Source: Bacteroidales bacterium (GTDB lineage Bacteria > Bacteroidota > Bacteroidia > Bacteroidales > UBA932). Taken from it: a DNA stretch of 64,000 bases. The DNA lies in the NCBI GenBank assembly GCA_017626355.1, contig JAGAIY010000001.1, forward strand, positions 62,001 to 126,000. Direction: 5' to 3'. The notes below the pieces were generated by a model. It was not told where the DNA came from. It did not search any database and was given only the letters and a program-made list of their open reading frames with translations. Below are positions 42,924 to 52,167 of this stretch, in pieces (positions within the stretch are counted from its first letter, which is position 1; each line of letters starts with the position of its first letter). The translations under genes and the position numbers were made by a program.

Positions 42924-44081
42924 CTATGAATCAACAGGTTGGGTGGCAGACTTTTTCGACAAAGGCTCCGGACGGATGGAATCCCAGCTGCGGATGGCAT
43001 CATACGCCTTGCGAGATCCGTAATAAGCCTTGAACCGCTCGGGATCATTCTCAACCCACCACTGCGTGCCGAGTCCCTTCTCGAAAGCGAACGGTTTCAT
43101 GAACATCTTCACGGCCCATGCAGGTGCAAGGAAGGCAAGATGATAGAACCACGGAAGTTTCGATTTCATGGAAGCGAAATATTCATCAACAGGCACATTT
43201 GCGCGGAAATGCAGGATCTCGTCCAGCCTGTCTGCATCTGTATACCACATACCGTGGAAATTGCGGAGAGCGAACCACTGAGGTTCAAAGACCTTCTCAG
43301 GCGAAGGCAGACCCAGAGCACCCAGCATACGGTTCATGAATTCATAATTGGTCATACGGTACTGCTCTCCGCTGCTGATGTTGTACGCTTTGTTCCAGAA
43401 GTCTGAAGGCACCCATGACTCACATACCTGAGCGAGAAGGCGGCCGGAATCTTCTATCGTAGCCCATTCCAGCACCCCTCCCATAGGCACATGAAAGGCA
43501 GTAGGATTCACTACACTCAGTATTCCTGGATAGAGTATGCCGCTCTGACGCAGGGACACCCAGTTCTTCAGGCCGGATTTTGCAAAGACCTCTTCCGCAC
43601 GTATCTTGGAAAGGGCATACATGTCAAAGGCGGCAGGAGTCTGAGGATCTTCCGCACTACCCCAATGACGAGGGGGATTCCTGTCACCGTATTGGGCCAC
43701 CGATCCGATATACACAGCCTTGATTTCAGAAGCATTGGGCTGGGCAAGAATAGCCTTCACCACATTTTCCGCAGAACCCACATTTACCTTCAAGGTCTTT
43801 TCGGGATAATAGTCCGCAGCCGGTGACACCATTCCACCCACATGCAGGACATAATCGGCCCCAGACAAGGCTGCAAGCACATCTTCATAACGCATGAGGT
43901 CTCCCCAGACGATGGTGACGGAAGGATCGCTGAGGTAAGGCCCCAGCAGTCTGCGGTTCTTCCTGCTGTCACGGGCAAGAAGCCTTATATTGAAACGTTC
44001 GCGACGCTTGTACAGTTCCTGAAATCCGGCCCAGCCCATATTGCCGGTACCACCTGTCAGGAAAACGGTTTTCTTATTCAT
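42924..44081 (-). CDS. NAD-dependent epimerase/dehydratase (extended SDR)
   Basis: The 385-residue protein has TVFLTGGTGNMG (nucleotide-binding glycine motif), WGDLMRYEDVLAALSGADYVLHVGG, YIGSVAQYG and the catalytic MYALSK (Tyr and Lys). It is of the extended SDR type acting on nucleotide sugars or related substrates; the C-terminal 130 residues are not typical of GalE or RmlB. It lies 17 bases upstream of nrdG and 23 bases downstream of the EnvC-like gene on the same strand, so an operon is likely. The substrate is unknown. Confidence 0.85.
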   Translation of the reverse strand: MNKKTVFLTGGTGNMGWAGFQELYKRRERFNIRLLARDSRKNRRLLGPYLSDPSVTIVWGDLMRYEDVLAALSGADYVLHVGGMVSPAADYYPEKTLKVNVGSAENVVKAILAQPNASEIKAVYIGSVAQYGDRNPPRHWGSAEDPQTPAAFDMYALSKIRAEEVFAKSGLKNWVSLRQSGILYPGILSVVNPTAFHVPMGGVLEWATIEDSGRLLAQVCESWVPSDFWNKAYNISSGEQYRMTNYEFMNRMLGALGLPSPEKVFEPQWFALRNFHGMWYTDADRLDEILHFRANVPVDEYFASMKSKLPWFYHLAFLAPAWAVKMFMKPFAFEKGLGTQWWVENDPERFKAYYGSRKAYDAIRSWDSIRPEPLSKKSATQPVDS

Positions 44082-44104
44082 TCTTCAGATCAGTATTAAG
44101 CTTA

Positions 44105-45313
44105 CTACTTCCTGAGCCACAATTCCGGATTCTGAGGCTTGGTACCCTGCCATACCTCGAAATGCAGCTGGGTCTGGCCGTTTATAGTGTCAATCACACC
44201 AAGAGCCTGCCCGGTCCTGACCTTATCTCCGGCCTTTACGGAAACGTTGCCCAGCTTGCAGTAGAAGGTGAAATAGTTTCCATGCTGGAGAAGCACGCAC
44301 TGATTGTATCCCGGCATGGCTATCACCTGCTTCACGACTCCTTCAAATACAGCCTGCACCTTGCTTCCCTTTGCGACAGCCACATCCACTCCGTTGTTAG
44401 GAGGAAGTTCGAGATTCTTGTATACGGGATGGTAATGCTTGCCGAAGCGGCCCACGACAGGACCGTCAACCGGCCATGGCAGCTTACCCTTGTTCTTCGA
44501 GAACTCGGCATCAAGCTTCATGTCCACAGGCACATGGGTCTTCGAGATCTTTCCGGTAGATGATTTCTTTCCTCCTGAAACGGCTTCAGATATGAGCCTT
44601 TCTATAGCTCTGTTAAGCGCATTGACCTCTTTCTTCTTCGCGGCAAGCTGGTTCTGATACTTCTTCCTGTCCTTCCTGAGCTGCTTCACGACATTGTCGG
44701 CCTTGCGCTCTTCCTTGGCAAGACGATCAAGCTCAGCCGCACGTTCCTTTCTTACAGCCTGGGCCTCCGCCTTCATGGCGTCAAGCTTGACCTTCTCTTC
44801 TTCAAGCCTGGCCTTCTCCTCACGGATACGCTGGGCATCCTGATTGAGCTGTGACGACAGATTCCTGAAATATCCGAAACGGCGGAAGGCCTGACCAAGG
44901 TTGTCGCTGGCGAACATATACATGTACCAGACCCTTGCATCACGGTTCTTATATGCGCTGACCACAAGTTTCGAATAATGGGCAGAAAGAGTGTCTATCC
45001 TGGCCTGCTTCCTGTTTATTTCCCTCTGTGTCAGGTTGATCTGATCGTTCAGACGCTTGATCTGACGGTCGCTTTCCGCAACAAGCTCCTTTCTGTTTGC
45101 AACATTCTTCCTGATGAGGAAGAGATCCGCCATGAGGCTCGTGCTTCTGGAACTGTTCTCAGCCAGCTGTCTGTCTATTATGGCAATCTCACGCTCGAGC
45201 CTGGCCTTCTTCTGTTCATATTCCTTTGCGCTCTGCGCAGAAGCTCCCGCCGTCACCGCCAGCAGGAAAATCAGTATTGTGATAAGTTTCAGGTTCTTCA
45301 TGTCCGGAATCAT
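44105..45313 (-). CDS. EnvC/NlpD-like murein hydrolase activator (LytM/M23 domain)
   Basis: The 402-residue product has a signal peptide (ILIFLLAVTAGASA). A long coiled coil spans about 28-250 (AKEYEQKKARLEREIAIIDRQL and KEERKADNVVKQLRKDRKKYQ). The C-terminal LytM/M23 domain spans about 290-402. Metal residues are lost: the usual H.G.D is NNGVDVAV and the usual HLHFE is QLHFEVW. This is the pattern of EnvC, which activates amidases rather than cutting peptidoglycan itself. It acts in the periplasm in cell separation. It overlaps the TPR gene upstream by four bases. Confidence 0.88.
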   Translation of the reverse strand: MIPDMKNLKLITILIFLLAVTAGASAQSAKEYEQKKARLEREIAIIDRQLAENSSRSTSLMADLFLIRKNVANRKELVAESDRQIKRLNDQINLTQREINRKQARIDTLSAHYSKLVVSAYKNRDARVWYMYMFASDNLGQAFRRFGYFRNLSSQLNQDAQRIREEKARLEEEKVKLDAMKAEAQAVRKERAAELDRLAKEERKADNVVKQLRKDRKKYQNQLAAKKKEVNALNRAIERLISEAVSGGKKSSTGKISKTHVPVDMKLDAEFSKNKGKLPWPVDGPVVGRFGKHYHPVYKNLELPPNNGVDVAVAKGSKVQAVFEGVVKQVIAMPGYNQCVLLQHGNYFTFYCKLGNVSVKAGDKVRTGQALGVIDTINGQTQLHFEVWQGTKPQNPELWLRK

Positions 45314-47025
45314 TTACCTATTGCCGCCTTGCGGGCTTCCACTTTTTCCTCAAGACCGGGTATCTCCCCGTCGTTCTTCTGCAGAGCCATGTTCCAGTAC
45401 ACCATGGCCAGATCATATTCCTCCAAGGCATAAAGGACTTCCGCATAATGGTCCATGATCACCGGGCTTTCCTTACCTCCGTAAAGCATGGCGTGCTTGA
45501 AGAACGGTTTGGCCTCCAGAGCCTTCCCCTGCAGATACAGGATCCATCCGAAGGTATCCAGATAGGTCGAATTGTCCGGTTCAGCCTCGACGGTCTTCTT
45601 GCTCATAGCATAGGCCTTTCCAAGCTTCTTACCTTCCTGACTCAGATAATAGGCGTAGTTGTTCAGCACATACACATAGTCCGGATTTATCTTCAGAGCC
45701 TTTTCATAGGCCTTGTAAGATTTCTTCGCATCACCCTTCTGGTGCCATATGTCACCTATGGTAGACCAGGCCCTCAACGTCCTGGAACTGTCACCCGGAG
45801 CCACCTCCAGCACCTTCTCGCACAGCTGAAGTACCTTGTCATATTCCTTCAGGTTATAATCGCCGACACTTGCCATCTCCAGGAACGTAGTCTCGTCAGG
45901 GAAACGCCCGAAGGCCTTCCTGCCCTCTTCAGACAGGGCCTCCCACTCCTCGGCATACATGAGGAACTCCACATAGTCCGCAGTGGCAGGGAAACTTTTC
46001 GGATTGAGCTCCGCGTTCCTGCCGAAATAGTCCTTGGACATGCCCTTCCTGTCTGTCGTCCAGTAATATATGCCTGCAAGGCGAAGGACTGTACTGTCAT
46101 CCGGATGCATGGAAAGCATGGTGTTCATGACCGTGTCCAGCTGAGGCATGAAGGAGCGCAGGAACTTCGGATCCGTCCTCTGCACCACTGCTGTCAGATA
46201 ATCCGCCTTGCCCGCAACAGGACTGTCCTCAGACACAACGAACCTGCCGAGCACGTCGAAGTACTCGTCATAACGGCGTGTCATCCTCAGAGCCTCGGCC
46301 TTTCCAAGAAGAGCCGGAGCATAATCCGAAGCGATGTCAAGAGCCTCATCGTAATAGGCTATAGCTGTCGAATCATTGTACATCGACATCTGAAAGTCAC
46401 CCAGAGTCGAGAGTACATATGGAGACGAATATCTGCTGTTGTACTCCTCGAGAGAAGCCATTGCCTCATCCTGTCTTCCGGCCTGCTGGAGAAGATTGAA
46501 ACGGAAAACGGCTATGGCCTCGGTCATACCGAAGACAGTCTCGATCTCCTTAAGGGTCTCGAGAGCCTTATCCGTCTCACCCTGAGCGGCATACAGATCG
46601 ACCATATCATAATAAAGCTCGCTTTTGTCAGGAAAATCATCCAGGAGCTTTTCATACATGTCCACAGTCAGCTCCTGACGGGATGTCGCACGATAAAGCC
46701 CGGCCAGACGATAGCGGTACCAGAAGTTCCCGCTATCAAGACCGCAGGCCTTCCTGAGACACGTCTCGGCCTTGTTGATGTCATTCATGCCAAGAGCCAC
46801 AAGCGCCGACCAGTACCACGCGGCATCATTGTCCGGAGCTTCGGAAATGATTCCGTCAAGAACGGCCGCCGCACCCTTGAAATCCCGTTCATTATACAGG
46901 GAAACTGCCGTGACGATGTCGTTTTCGCGAGCCGCTGTCAAGTCTTTTTCCTGAGCAGAAAGGGAGGTGCCGGCGAAAAGCAGAATCAAGGCAGATATAA
47001 ATATATGTATCCGATGCATATTCAT
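45310..47025 (-). CDS. Tetratricopeptide-repeat protein, exported
   Basis: The 571-residue product has a signal peptide (IHIFISALILLFAGTSLSAQ) and then TPR units along its whole length, e.g. AAWYWSALVALGMNDINKAETCLRKA, ELYYDMVDLYAAQGETDKALETLKEI and VYVLNNYAYYLSQEGKKLGKAYAMSKKTVEAEPDN. No enzyme domain is seen. It is probably a periplasmic or outer-membrane-associated scaffold. The four-base overlap with the EnvC-like gene suggests translational coupling and a shared role in envelope or peptidoglycan assembly. Confidence 0.85.
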   Translation of the reverse strand: MNMHRIHIFISALILLFAGTSLSAQEKDLTAARENDIVTAVSLYNERDFKGAAAVLDGIISEAPDNDAAWYWSALVALGMNDINKAETCLRKACGLDSGNFWYRYRLAGLYRATSRQELTVDMYEKLLDDFPDKSELYYDMVDLYAAQGETDKALETLKEIETVFGMTEAIAVFRFNLLQQAGRQDEAMASLEEYNSRYSSPYVLSTLGDFQMSMYNDSTAIAYYDEALDIASDYAPALLGKAEALRMTRRYDEYFDVLGRFVVSEDSPVAGKADYLTAVVQRTDPKFLRSFMPQLDTVMNTMLSMHPDDSTVLRLAGIYYWTTDRKGMSKDYFGRNAELNPKSFPATADYVEFLMYAEEWEALSEEGRKAFGRFPDETTFLEMASVGDYNLKEYDKVLQLCEKVLEVAPGDSSRTLRAWSTIGDIWHQKGDAKKSYKAYEKALKINPDYVYVLNNYAYYLSQEGKKLGKAYAMSKKTVEAEPDNSTYLDTFGWILYLQGKALEAKPFFKHAMLYGGKESPVIMDHYAEVLYALEEYDLAMVYWNMALQKNDGEIPGLEEKVEARKAAIGK

Positions 47026-47046
47026 TTACGCTTCATAGAATTTGTA

Positions 47047-47054
47047 CAAAAATA
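47047..47054 (-). promoter_or_regulatory. -7 element for the TPR-EnvC-SDR-nrdG transcript
   Basis: The minus strand reads TATTTTTG 22 bases before the TPR gene. All four following minus-strand genes are spaced by under 25 bases and could be read from here. Confidence 0.55.
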
Positions 47055-47172
47055 ATACTCTAATTCGGGAAAAAATGCATATGTTTGGAAAAAATGTGCC
47101 CCATATGCAACATAAACGGTCTTTTTTGCATCTTTACGGGGCATGAATAAGTGAAAAACCTTCTGAGACCGT

Positions 47173-47727
47173 GTGACAAGAACTGTGGCTGAGACCTTTG
47201 ACCATAAACTGATAGATTCATGCATAAAAGGAGACAGGGCATCCCAGAAGGCATTGTACGACCGTCTGGCACCCCGGATGTTTCCTTTATGCATAAGATA
47301 TGTATGTGACAGGACTTTAGCCGAGGATGTTCTGCAGGACGGTTTCGTAACATTATTCACAAGACTGCAGGATTACAAGGGAGACGGTTCCTTTGAAGGG
47401 TGGGCAAGAAGAATATTCGTCACCACCGCACTGATGAGCCTCAGGAAGAAGGACGCATTGAAGATGAGCGAGGATCTGGAAGCTGCGAGAAGTCTGAAGG
47501 CGGACACCTCAAGTCAGATCCAGAATCTGGGGTACAAGGAGCTGATGACCTTGATAACGGAACTTCCGCCGGGATTCAGGACTGTGTTCAACATGTATGC
47601 TGTCGAGGGATATTCGCACAAGGAGATATCCGAGATACTCGGCATCAGCGAATCAACCTCAAGGACACAGCTCAGCAGGGCAAGGACATGGCTGCAGAAC
47701 AAGATTAAGGAGAGAGAAGATGTTTGA
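47173..47727 (+). CDS. ECF-type RNA polymerase sigma factor
   Basis: The 184-residue product has region 2 (ALYDRLAPRMFPLCIRYVCDRTLAEDVLQDGFVTLFTRLQDYKGDGSFEGWARRIFVTTAL) and region 4 (LPPGFRTVFNMYAVEGYSHKEISEILGISESTSRTQLSRARTWLQ). The start is a GTG; no ATG is in frame upstream, and a GTG four codons later is also possible. Its last eight bases overlap the next gene, which encodes a membrane/beta-barrel protein. This is the second ECF factor in the window. Confidence 0.92.
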   Translation: MTRTVAETFDHKLIDSCIKGDRASQKALYDRLAPRMFPLCIRYVCDRTLAEDVLQDGFVTLFTRLQDYKGDGSFEGWARRIFVTTALMSLRKKDALKMSEDLEAARSLKADTSSQIQNLGYKELMTLITELPPGFRTVFNMYAVEGYSHKEISEILGISESTSRTQLSRARTWLQNKIKEREDV

Positions 47728-48961
47728 AGAAAACAGAAATAATATAGAACAGGATCAGATCTTCAGATCCATCCTTGAAGAGGGCATGGAGCCTGCTCCG
47801 GCCCATGTCTGGGACAGGATCGATGCGGATCTGGACAGGATTGCGCGACGACGCAGGGCCGCGCTCTGGCTCAGGCGTACGGCTGTCGGGGTTGCCGCGG
47901 CCGCTGCTTTGGCTGCCGGTGTGTTCCTGAACCGGAATGACGGCGGCGACATCGTAAGCCCGACAGTGAGCGAAGGCATGATAGCGGTAGTGGAGAGAGA
48001 GACAGCGGGTGAAGAGACAGCGGGTGAAGAGACAGCAGGCGAAACAACAATACAGACACAGGATCTTCTGGCCATGTCTCAGACCAGGACCTATCCGACA
48101 GCAGGCATTCCGACCGGGATGCAGACTGACGTTCAGGACGACATACAGACTGATATTCAGGAAGATACGCAGACAGAGGATCAGGACGGAATGCAGACAG
48201 AAGTTCAGGACGACACCCGAAGAACCGTAAAAGATTCAGGAAAGGCTGATGTGAAGATTTCCGAGGAAGCTGCAGACTGTTTCTGGCCGGAAGAGAATAC
48301 GCACAGGAAGAGAAAGGACATTTCGCTCACCGCATCAGGCATAACAGGAACCAACAGCTCCCAGAACAGCGCAAGAGTAAATCCGATGAGACGCCCGGGC
48401 ATCTCGTCAGCTCCGCTCCGGACAGGAATCAAAGAGACAAGCACCAACACAGCATATGCCGTCCCTGTTTCAGCCGGTATCGGTGTCAAGATAGGTCTGG
48501 CTCCCCGCTGGAGTATCGGAACAGGAATCAACTACACTCTCCTCAGCAGAAAATTCTACGGAACCTACACCCTCTTAGGTGATAACGGCAACATTCTCAA
48601 GGATATATCATCCGACATACGCGGAAGCCAGCATTATATCGGCATCCCGTTGAATGTCTACTACGATGTCGTAAGCAACGAAAAGGTAAGCTTCTATGCA
48701 TATGCAGGTGGTACAGCCGAGAAGTGCATTGCAGACAAATACCAGGTTCTCGACACCGACATAACGCATACCGAAAAGGTAAAGGGAATGCAGCTTTCAG
48801 CCGGCATCGGAATGGGAGTGGAATTTCTTGTAGGAAGGCATCTCGGAATCTATATCGATCCGAGTCTCAGGTATTATTTCGACAACAATCAGCCGAAGAG
48901 CATCAGGACGGCCCAGCCACTGATGTTCGGCTTTGAGCTGGGACTCAGGGCAAGGCTCTGA
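47720..48961 (+). CDS. Sigma-linked protein with inner-membrane helix, acidic linker and outer-membrane beta-barrel
   Basis: The 413-residue protein starts MFEENRNNIEQDQIFRS. Residues 1-50 look cytoplasmic and include APAHVWDRIDADLDRI, a motif common in Bacteroidota anti-sigma-like proteins. A membrane span at about 54-70 follows an Arg-rich anchor. Residues 75-245 are low complexity, with three AGEET units at about 96-108 and a Gln/Asp/Thr series at about 135-165 (MQTDVQDDIQTDIQEDTQTE). Residues from about 245 to the end form a porin-like barrel (AVPVSAGIGVKIGLAPRWSIGTGINY). It overlaps the sigma gene by eight bases. Function as a trans-envelope sensor is inference. Confidence 0.75.
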   Translation: MFEENRNNIEQDQIFRSILEEGMEPAPAHVWDRIDADLDRIARRRRAALWLRRTAVGVAAAAALAAGVFLNRNDGGDIVSPTVSEGMIAVVERETAGEETAGEETAGETTIQTQDLLAMSQTRTYPTAGIPTGMQTDVQDDIQTDIQEDTQTEDQDGMQTEVQDDTRRTVKDSGKADVKISEEAADCFWPEENTHRKRKDISLTASGITGTNSSQNSARVNPMRRPGISSAPLRTGIKETSTNTAYAVPVSAGIGVKIGLAPRWSIGTGINYTLLSRKFYGTYTLLGDNGNILKDISSDIRGSQHYIGIPLNVYYDVVSNEKVSFYAYAGGTAEKCIADKYQVLDTDITHTEKVKGMQLSAGIGMGVEFLVGRHLGIYIDPSLRYYFDNNQPKSIRTAQPLMFGFELGLRARL

Positions 48962-49714
48962 TCAGCGTCCCTCTATGATATTGCGTGCAAGGGTGTTTGC
49001 GCAGACAAAGTCTCGCAGCTCCTTGCATTCTGTCTTTAATATGGTATGGCGGTCACCCTGCCACAGAAGACTTCCCTGAGATATGAAGCCTATCTTATCC
49101 CCTATCTCAAGTATCGAGTTCATATCGTGGGTATTCACCACCGTCGTCATGCCGAACTCCTTTGTAAGGTCGCTGATGAGCCTGTCTATAAGGATGGAAG
49201 TATATGGATCCAGACCGGAATTCGGTTCGTCACAGAAGAGATATTCAGGATTAAGGGCAATGGCTCTCGCTATTCCCACACGCTTCTGCATGCCGCCGCT
49301 GAGCTCATTAGGATACTTGTCTTCCGAACCCGTGACATTCACTTTCTCAAGGCAGTAGCGGGCCCTTTCCCTCATCTGGGCCTTTGACCAGTCAGTGAAG
49401 AACTCCATAGGGAACATCACGTTCTCGAGCACGGTGGCGAAGTCAAACAAGGCGCTGCCCTGAAAGAGTACACCGATCTTCTGGCGCAAAGCCTTCTGAC
49501 GTTCATAGTTCATTTCGGACAGCTTGTCCTCACCGTAGCAGATGTCTCCGCTGTCAGGCTGCAGAAGGCCTATCAGGTTCTTGAGCAGCACAGTCTTTCC
49601 GGAGCCGCTTGCTCCGATTATCATATTGCATTTTCCGCTTTCATACTCAAGTGAAATATCCTTGAGTACGGGAACGCCGTCGAAACTTTTATACAGATGT
49701 TCTACCTTTATCAT
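48962..49714 (-). CDS. mlaF: MlaF-like ABC transporter ATP-binding protein
   Basis: The 250-residue product has Walker A GASGSGKTVLLKNLIGLL, signature LSGGMQKRVGIARAI and Walker B YLFCDEPNSGLDP, with VVNTHDMNSI. This is the MlaF/Ttg2A pattern. It powers phospholipid transport between the inner and outer membranes with the MlaE permease encoded just upstream (two-base gap). No MlaD substrate-binding gene is adjacent in this window. The 3' end abuts the convergent beta-barrel gene by zero bases. Confidence 0.92.
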   Translation of the reverse strand: MIKVEHLYKSFDGVPVLKDISLEYESGKCNMIIGASGSGKTVLLKNLIGLLQPDSGDICYGEDKLSEMNYERQKALRQKIGVLFQGSALFDFATVLENVMFPMEFFTDWSKAQMRERARYCLEKVNVTGSEDKYPNELSGGMQKRVGIARAIALNPEYLFCDEPNSGLDPYTSILIDRLISDLTKEFGMTTVVNTHDMNSILEIGDKIGFISQGSLLWQGDRHTILKTECKELRDFVCANTLARNIIEGR

Positions 49715-49716
49715 GA

Positions 49717-50463
49717 TCAGTAAAGCATAAGTTGTGTGACAATCAGGTCAAAAAGCAGGATCAGGATGCTTATGGTCACTATGGCCTGCGTGCTCGAGCG
49801 TCCTACTCCCAGCGAGCCGCCCTTGGCGTAATAACCGTTGAAGGACGAGATGGACGATATCATGAAGCAGAACAGGGACATCTTGAAACAGCTGTAGAAT
49901 ACGTAGAAGCCGTTGTAGAAGGCCTTGATTCCCGTTATATATGAAGGAGGAGGGATGATCTGGGTTGATTCCACCACGATCCAGCCTCCGAAGAGGCCGA
50001 GAGCCAGACTCAGAAGCATGAGCAACGGACTCAGGATGGTTGCAGCAAGAATCTTTGGAAGGACCAGGAAGCCGGCGGAGTTGACACCCATCATGTCCAT
50101 TGCATCTATCTGCTCGGTTATGCGCATGCTTCCTATCTCCGAAGCTATGTTCGATCCCATCTTACCTGCAAGGATGAGGGCTATCATCGTCGAACAGAAT
50201 TCAAGGATGAGGCTTTCACGCACCATATAGCCGATGTACATCTTGTCTATTATCGGATTTTCAAGGTTCGATGCGGTCTGGATGACAAGAACTCCTCCGA
50301 TGAAGACCGAAATCACACCGACGATTATTATCGAGGAAAGAATGAGCTTGTCTGCTTCTATTATGAACTGGCGCCAGAGCAATTTCCACTTCTCAGGCCT
50401 CCTGAAGACCATTTTAAGAAACAGGAAGTAGCGTCCGACGTTTGTTAAAAATTTATTTAGCAT
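49717..50463 (-). CDS. mlaE: MlaE-like ABC transporter permease
   Basis: The 248-residue membrane protein has the MlaE signature ALILAGKMGSNIASEIGSMRITEQIDAMDMMGVNS and several spans, with the SSFNGYYAKGGSLGVGRSST tail. It forms the membrane part of the lipid transporter with MlaF. It is divergent from comM, with a 129-base AT-rich gap and no clear TAnnTTTG match on this strand (TAAATTCG is close). Confidence 0.93.
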   Translation of the reverse strand: MLNKFLTNVGRYFLFLKMVFRRPEKWKLLWRQFIIEADKLILSSIIIVGVISVFIGGVLVIQTASNLENPIIDKMYIGYMVRESLILEFCSTMIALILAGKMGSNIASEIGSMRITEQIDAMDMMGVNSAGFLVLPKILAATILSPLLMLLSLALGLFGGWIVVESTQIIPPPSYITGIKAFYNGFYVFYSCFKMSLFCFMISSISSFNGYYAKGGSLGVGRSSTQAIVTISILILLFDLIVTQLMLY

Positions 50464-50592
50464 CTATAAAATTAATTTTAAGATGCGAATTTAGTCACAT
50501 TTTTCTTTTTTTTATATCCAATTACAATTTTCGTTGCAACATTTGGGGAGCCGATCAGGCGGACTAATCCTGACCGGGCAACACCATCTGTC

Positions 50593-52149
50593 ATGCTTAT
50601 AAACATATCATGCGCCAAATGCATAGGGATCGATGCCGTCCCTGTCACAGTCGAAGTTGACATTGCCACAGGCATCGGAATACATCTTGTCGGGCTCGCC
50701 GATGCAGCAGTGAAGGAAAGCCTGCTGAGGACGATAACCTCGTTACAGTCACTGGGATTCAGGATTCCGGGAAGAAAGATAGTGATAAACCTCGCACCTG
50801 CCGACATGCACAAGAAGGGCAGCGGATACGACCTGCCTATAGCCCTCGGAATAATCGCGGCATCAGGACAGAGGGAACTTCCTCTTTTAGGAGAGTTCAT
50901 GATAATGGGCGAACTTGGCCTTGACGGCAGCGTAAGGGATATCCCGGGGGCTCTTCCCATAGTGGAACTGGCATTGCGGAGCGGTCTCAAGGGAGCCGTC
51001 CTGCCTGTCGGATCGGCATCGGAAGCAGTGGAACTGGCCGGCAACTGCGTCTATGGAGTAGATACCATCGATGATGTCCTGAGGATCCTTTCCGGTGAGG
51101 AACTGTGCGACGACCTGCTCATATGCAACCGGGCGAAGGACATTTCAAGGACACGGGAAGAAGATACGGAAAAAGGAACCGAAGGAATGGATTTTTCCGA
51201 GATAATGGGGCAGGAAGGAGCGAAACGGGGCATAGAGATAGCCGCCTGCGGGGGACATAATCTCATCCTCATCGGCCCGCCGGGATCCGGAAAGAGTTCG
51301 CTTGCAAAGGCTATGGCGGGAATACTGCCGCCGATGAGTCTGGAAGAGGCGCTGCAGACAAGCAAGATATACTCGGTTGCAGGCAAAGGCTGCCGGTCAA
51401 AAGGGCTGATCAGACAAAGGCCTTTCAGGGCCCCTCACAACAGTGCCTCGGTTGCAGCTCTGATAGGAGGAGGGTCCGACAGCATAATGCCGGGAGAAAT
51501 ATCGCTTTCCCATAACGGGATCTTGTTCATAGACGAATTCTGCGAAACCCCGAAAAAGGTGCTGGAGGTGCTCAGGGGGCCCATGGAAGACAGGAAAGTC
51601 ACCATATCCAGACTCCGGAACAAGGTGGAATATCCCGCAGACTTCATGCTCGTGGCCGCCACCAATCCCTGCCCGTGCGGATACTACGGAGACGGGAACA
51701 GATGCACCTGCACCCCGTCGATGAGGGCTTCGTATCTTGCCAAGCTGTCGGGTCCCTTGATGGACAGGATCGACCTGCAGATGGTCACAAGGCCCATCGA
51801 TCCCCGGAAACTGGTGGACAGGAAGCCGGCAGAGTCTACGGCAGAGATAGCCGCAAGGGTGCTCCAGGCAAGGAAGATCCAGAAGGAAAGATTTGCCGGA
51901 GACGGTATCTTCTGCAATGCAGCCATGGACAACAGGCTGATGGAGAAGTACTGCCCTCTTGACAGGAACGGCAGGGATCTGCTGGAAAAGCTTATCGAAA
52001 GGATGGGGCTTTCGGCAAGGGCCTGCTCAAGGATAGTCAAGATAGCGCGTACCATAGCGGATATGGAAGGAAAGGCCGACATCACACCCGACCATATAGC
52101 CGAGGCAGCCGGCTACAGAATGCTGGACAGAAACTCTTTGGAATGGTAA
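50593..52149 (+). CDS. comM: YifB/ComM family Mg-chelatase-like AAA+ ATPase
   Basis: The 518-residue product has an N-terminal Lon-like ChlI domain (VEVDIATGIGIHLVGLADAAVKESLLR, GSGYDLPIALGI). The AAA+ core has Walker A IGPPGSGKSS, RAPHNSASVAALIGGG, and Walker B ILFIDEF. A CPCGYYGD...CTCT zinc-like knuckle and a helical C-terminus (LSARACSRIVKIARTIADM) complete it. ComM is a helicase that drives branch migration during integration of taken-up DNA. It begins an apparently co-directional group with a lipoprotein and tsaE. Confidence 0.93.
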   Translation: MLINISCAKCIGIDAVPVTVEVDIATGIGIHLVGLADAAVKESLLRTITSLQSLGFRIPGRKIVINLAPADMHKKGSGYDLPIALGIIAASGQRELPLLGEFMIMGELGLDGSVRDIPGALPIVELALRSGLKGAVLPVGSASEAVELAGNCVYGVDTIDDVLRILSGEELCDDLLICNRAKDISRTREEDTEKGTEGMDFSEIMGQEGAKRGIEIAACGGHNLILIGPPGSGKSSLAKAMAGILPPMSLEEALQTSKIYSVAGKGCRSKGLIRQRPFRAPHNSASVAALIGGGSDSIMPGEISLSHNGILFIDEFCETPKKVLEVLRGPMEDRKVTISRLRNKVEYPADFMLVAATNPCPCGYYGDGNRCTCTPSMRASYLAKLSGPLMDRIDLQMVTRPIDPRKLVDRKPAESTAEIAARVLQARKIQKERFAGDGIFCNAAMDNRLMEKYCPLDRNGRDLLEKLIERMGLSARACSRIVKIARTIADMEGKADITPDHIAEAAGYRMLDRNSLEW

Positions 52150-52167
52150 TCAATCATATATCTGGAA

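Noticed and set aside
45448..47055. 535-codon open frame on the plus strand
   Set aside because: It is antisense to the TPR protein gene, which has a signal peptide and clear repeats. The translated sequence shows no domain and follows the mirror-frame pattern of codon bias.
50552..50575. Hairpin upstream of comM as a riboswitch
   Set aside because: Only a five-base TCAGG/CCTGA pairing is visible, too weak to support a regulatory RNA.
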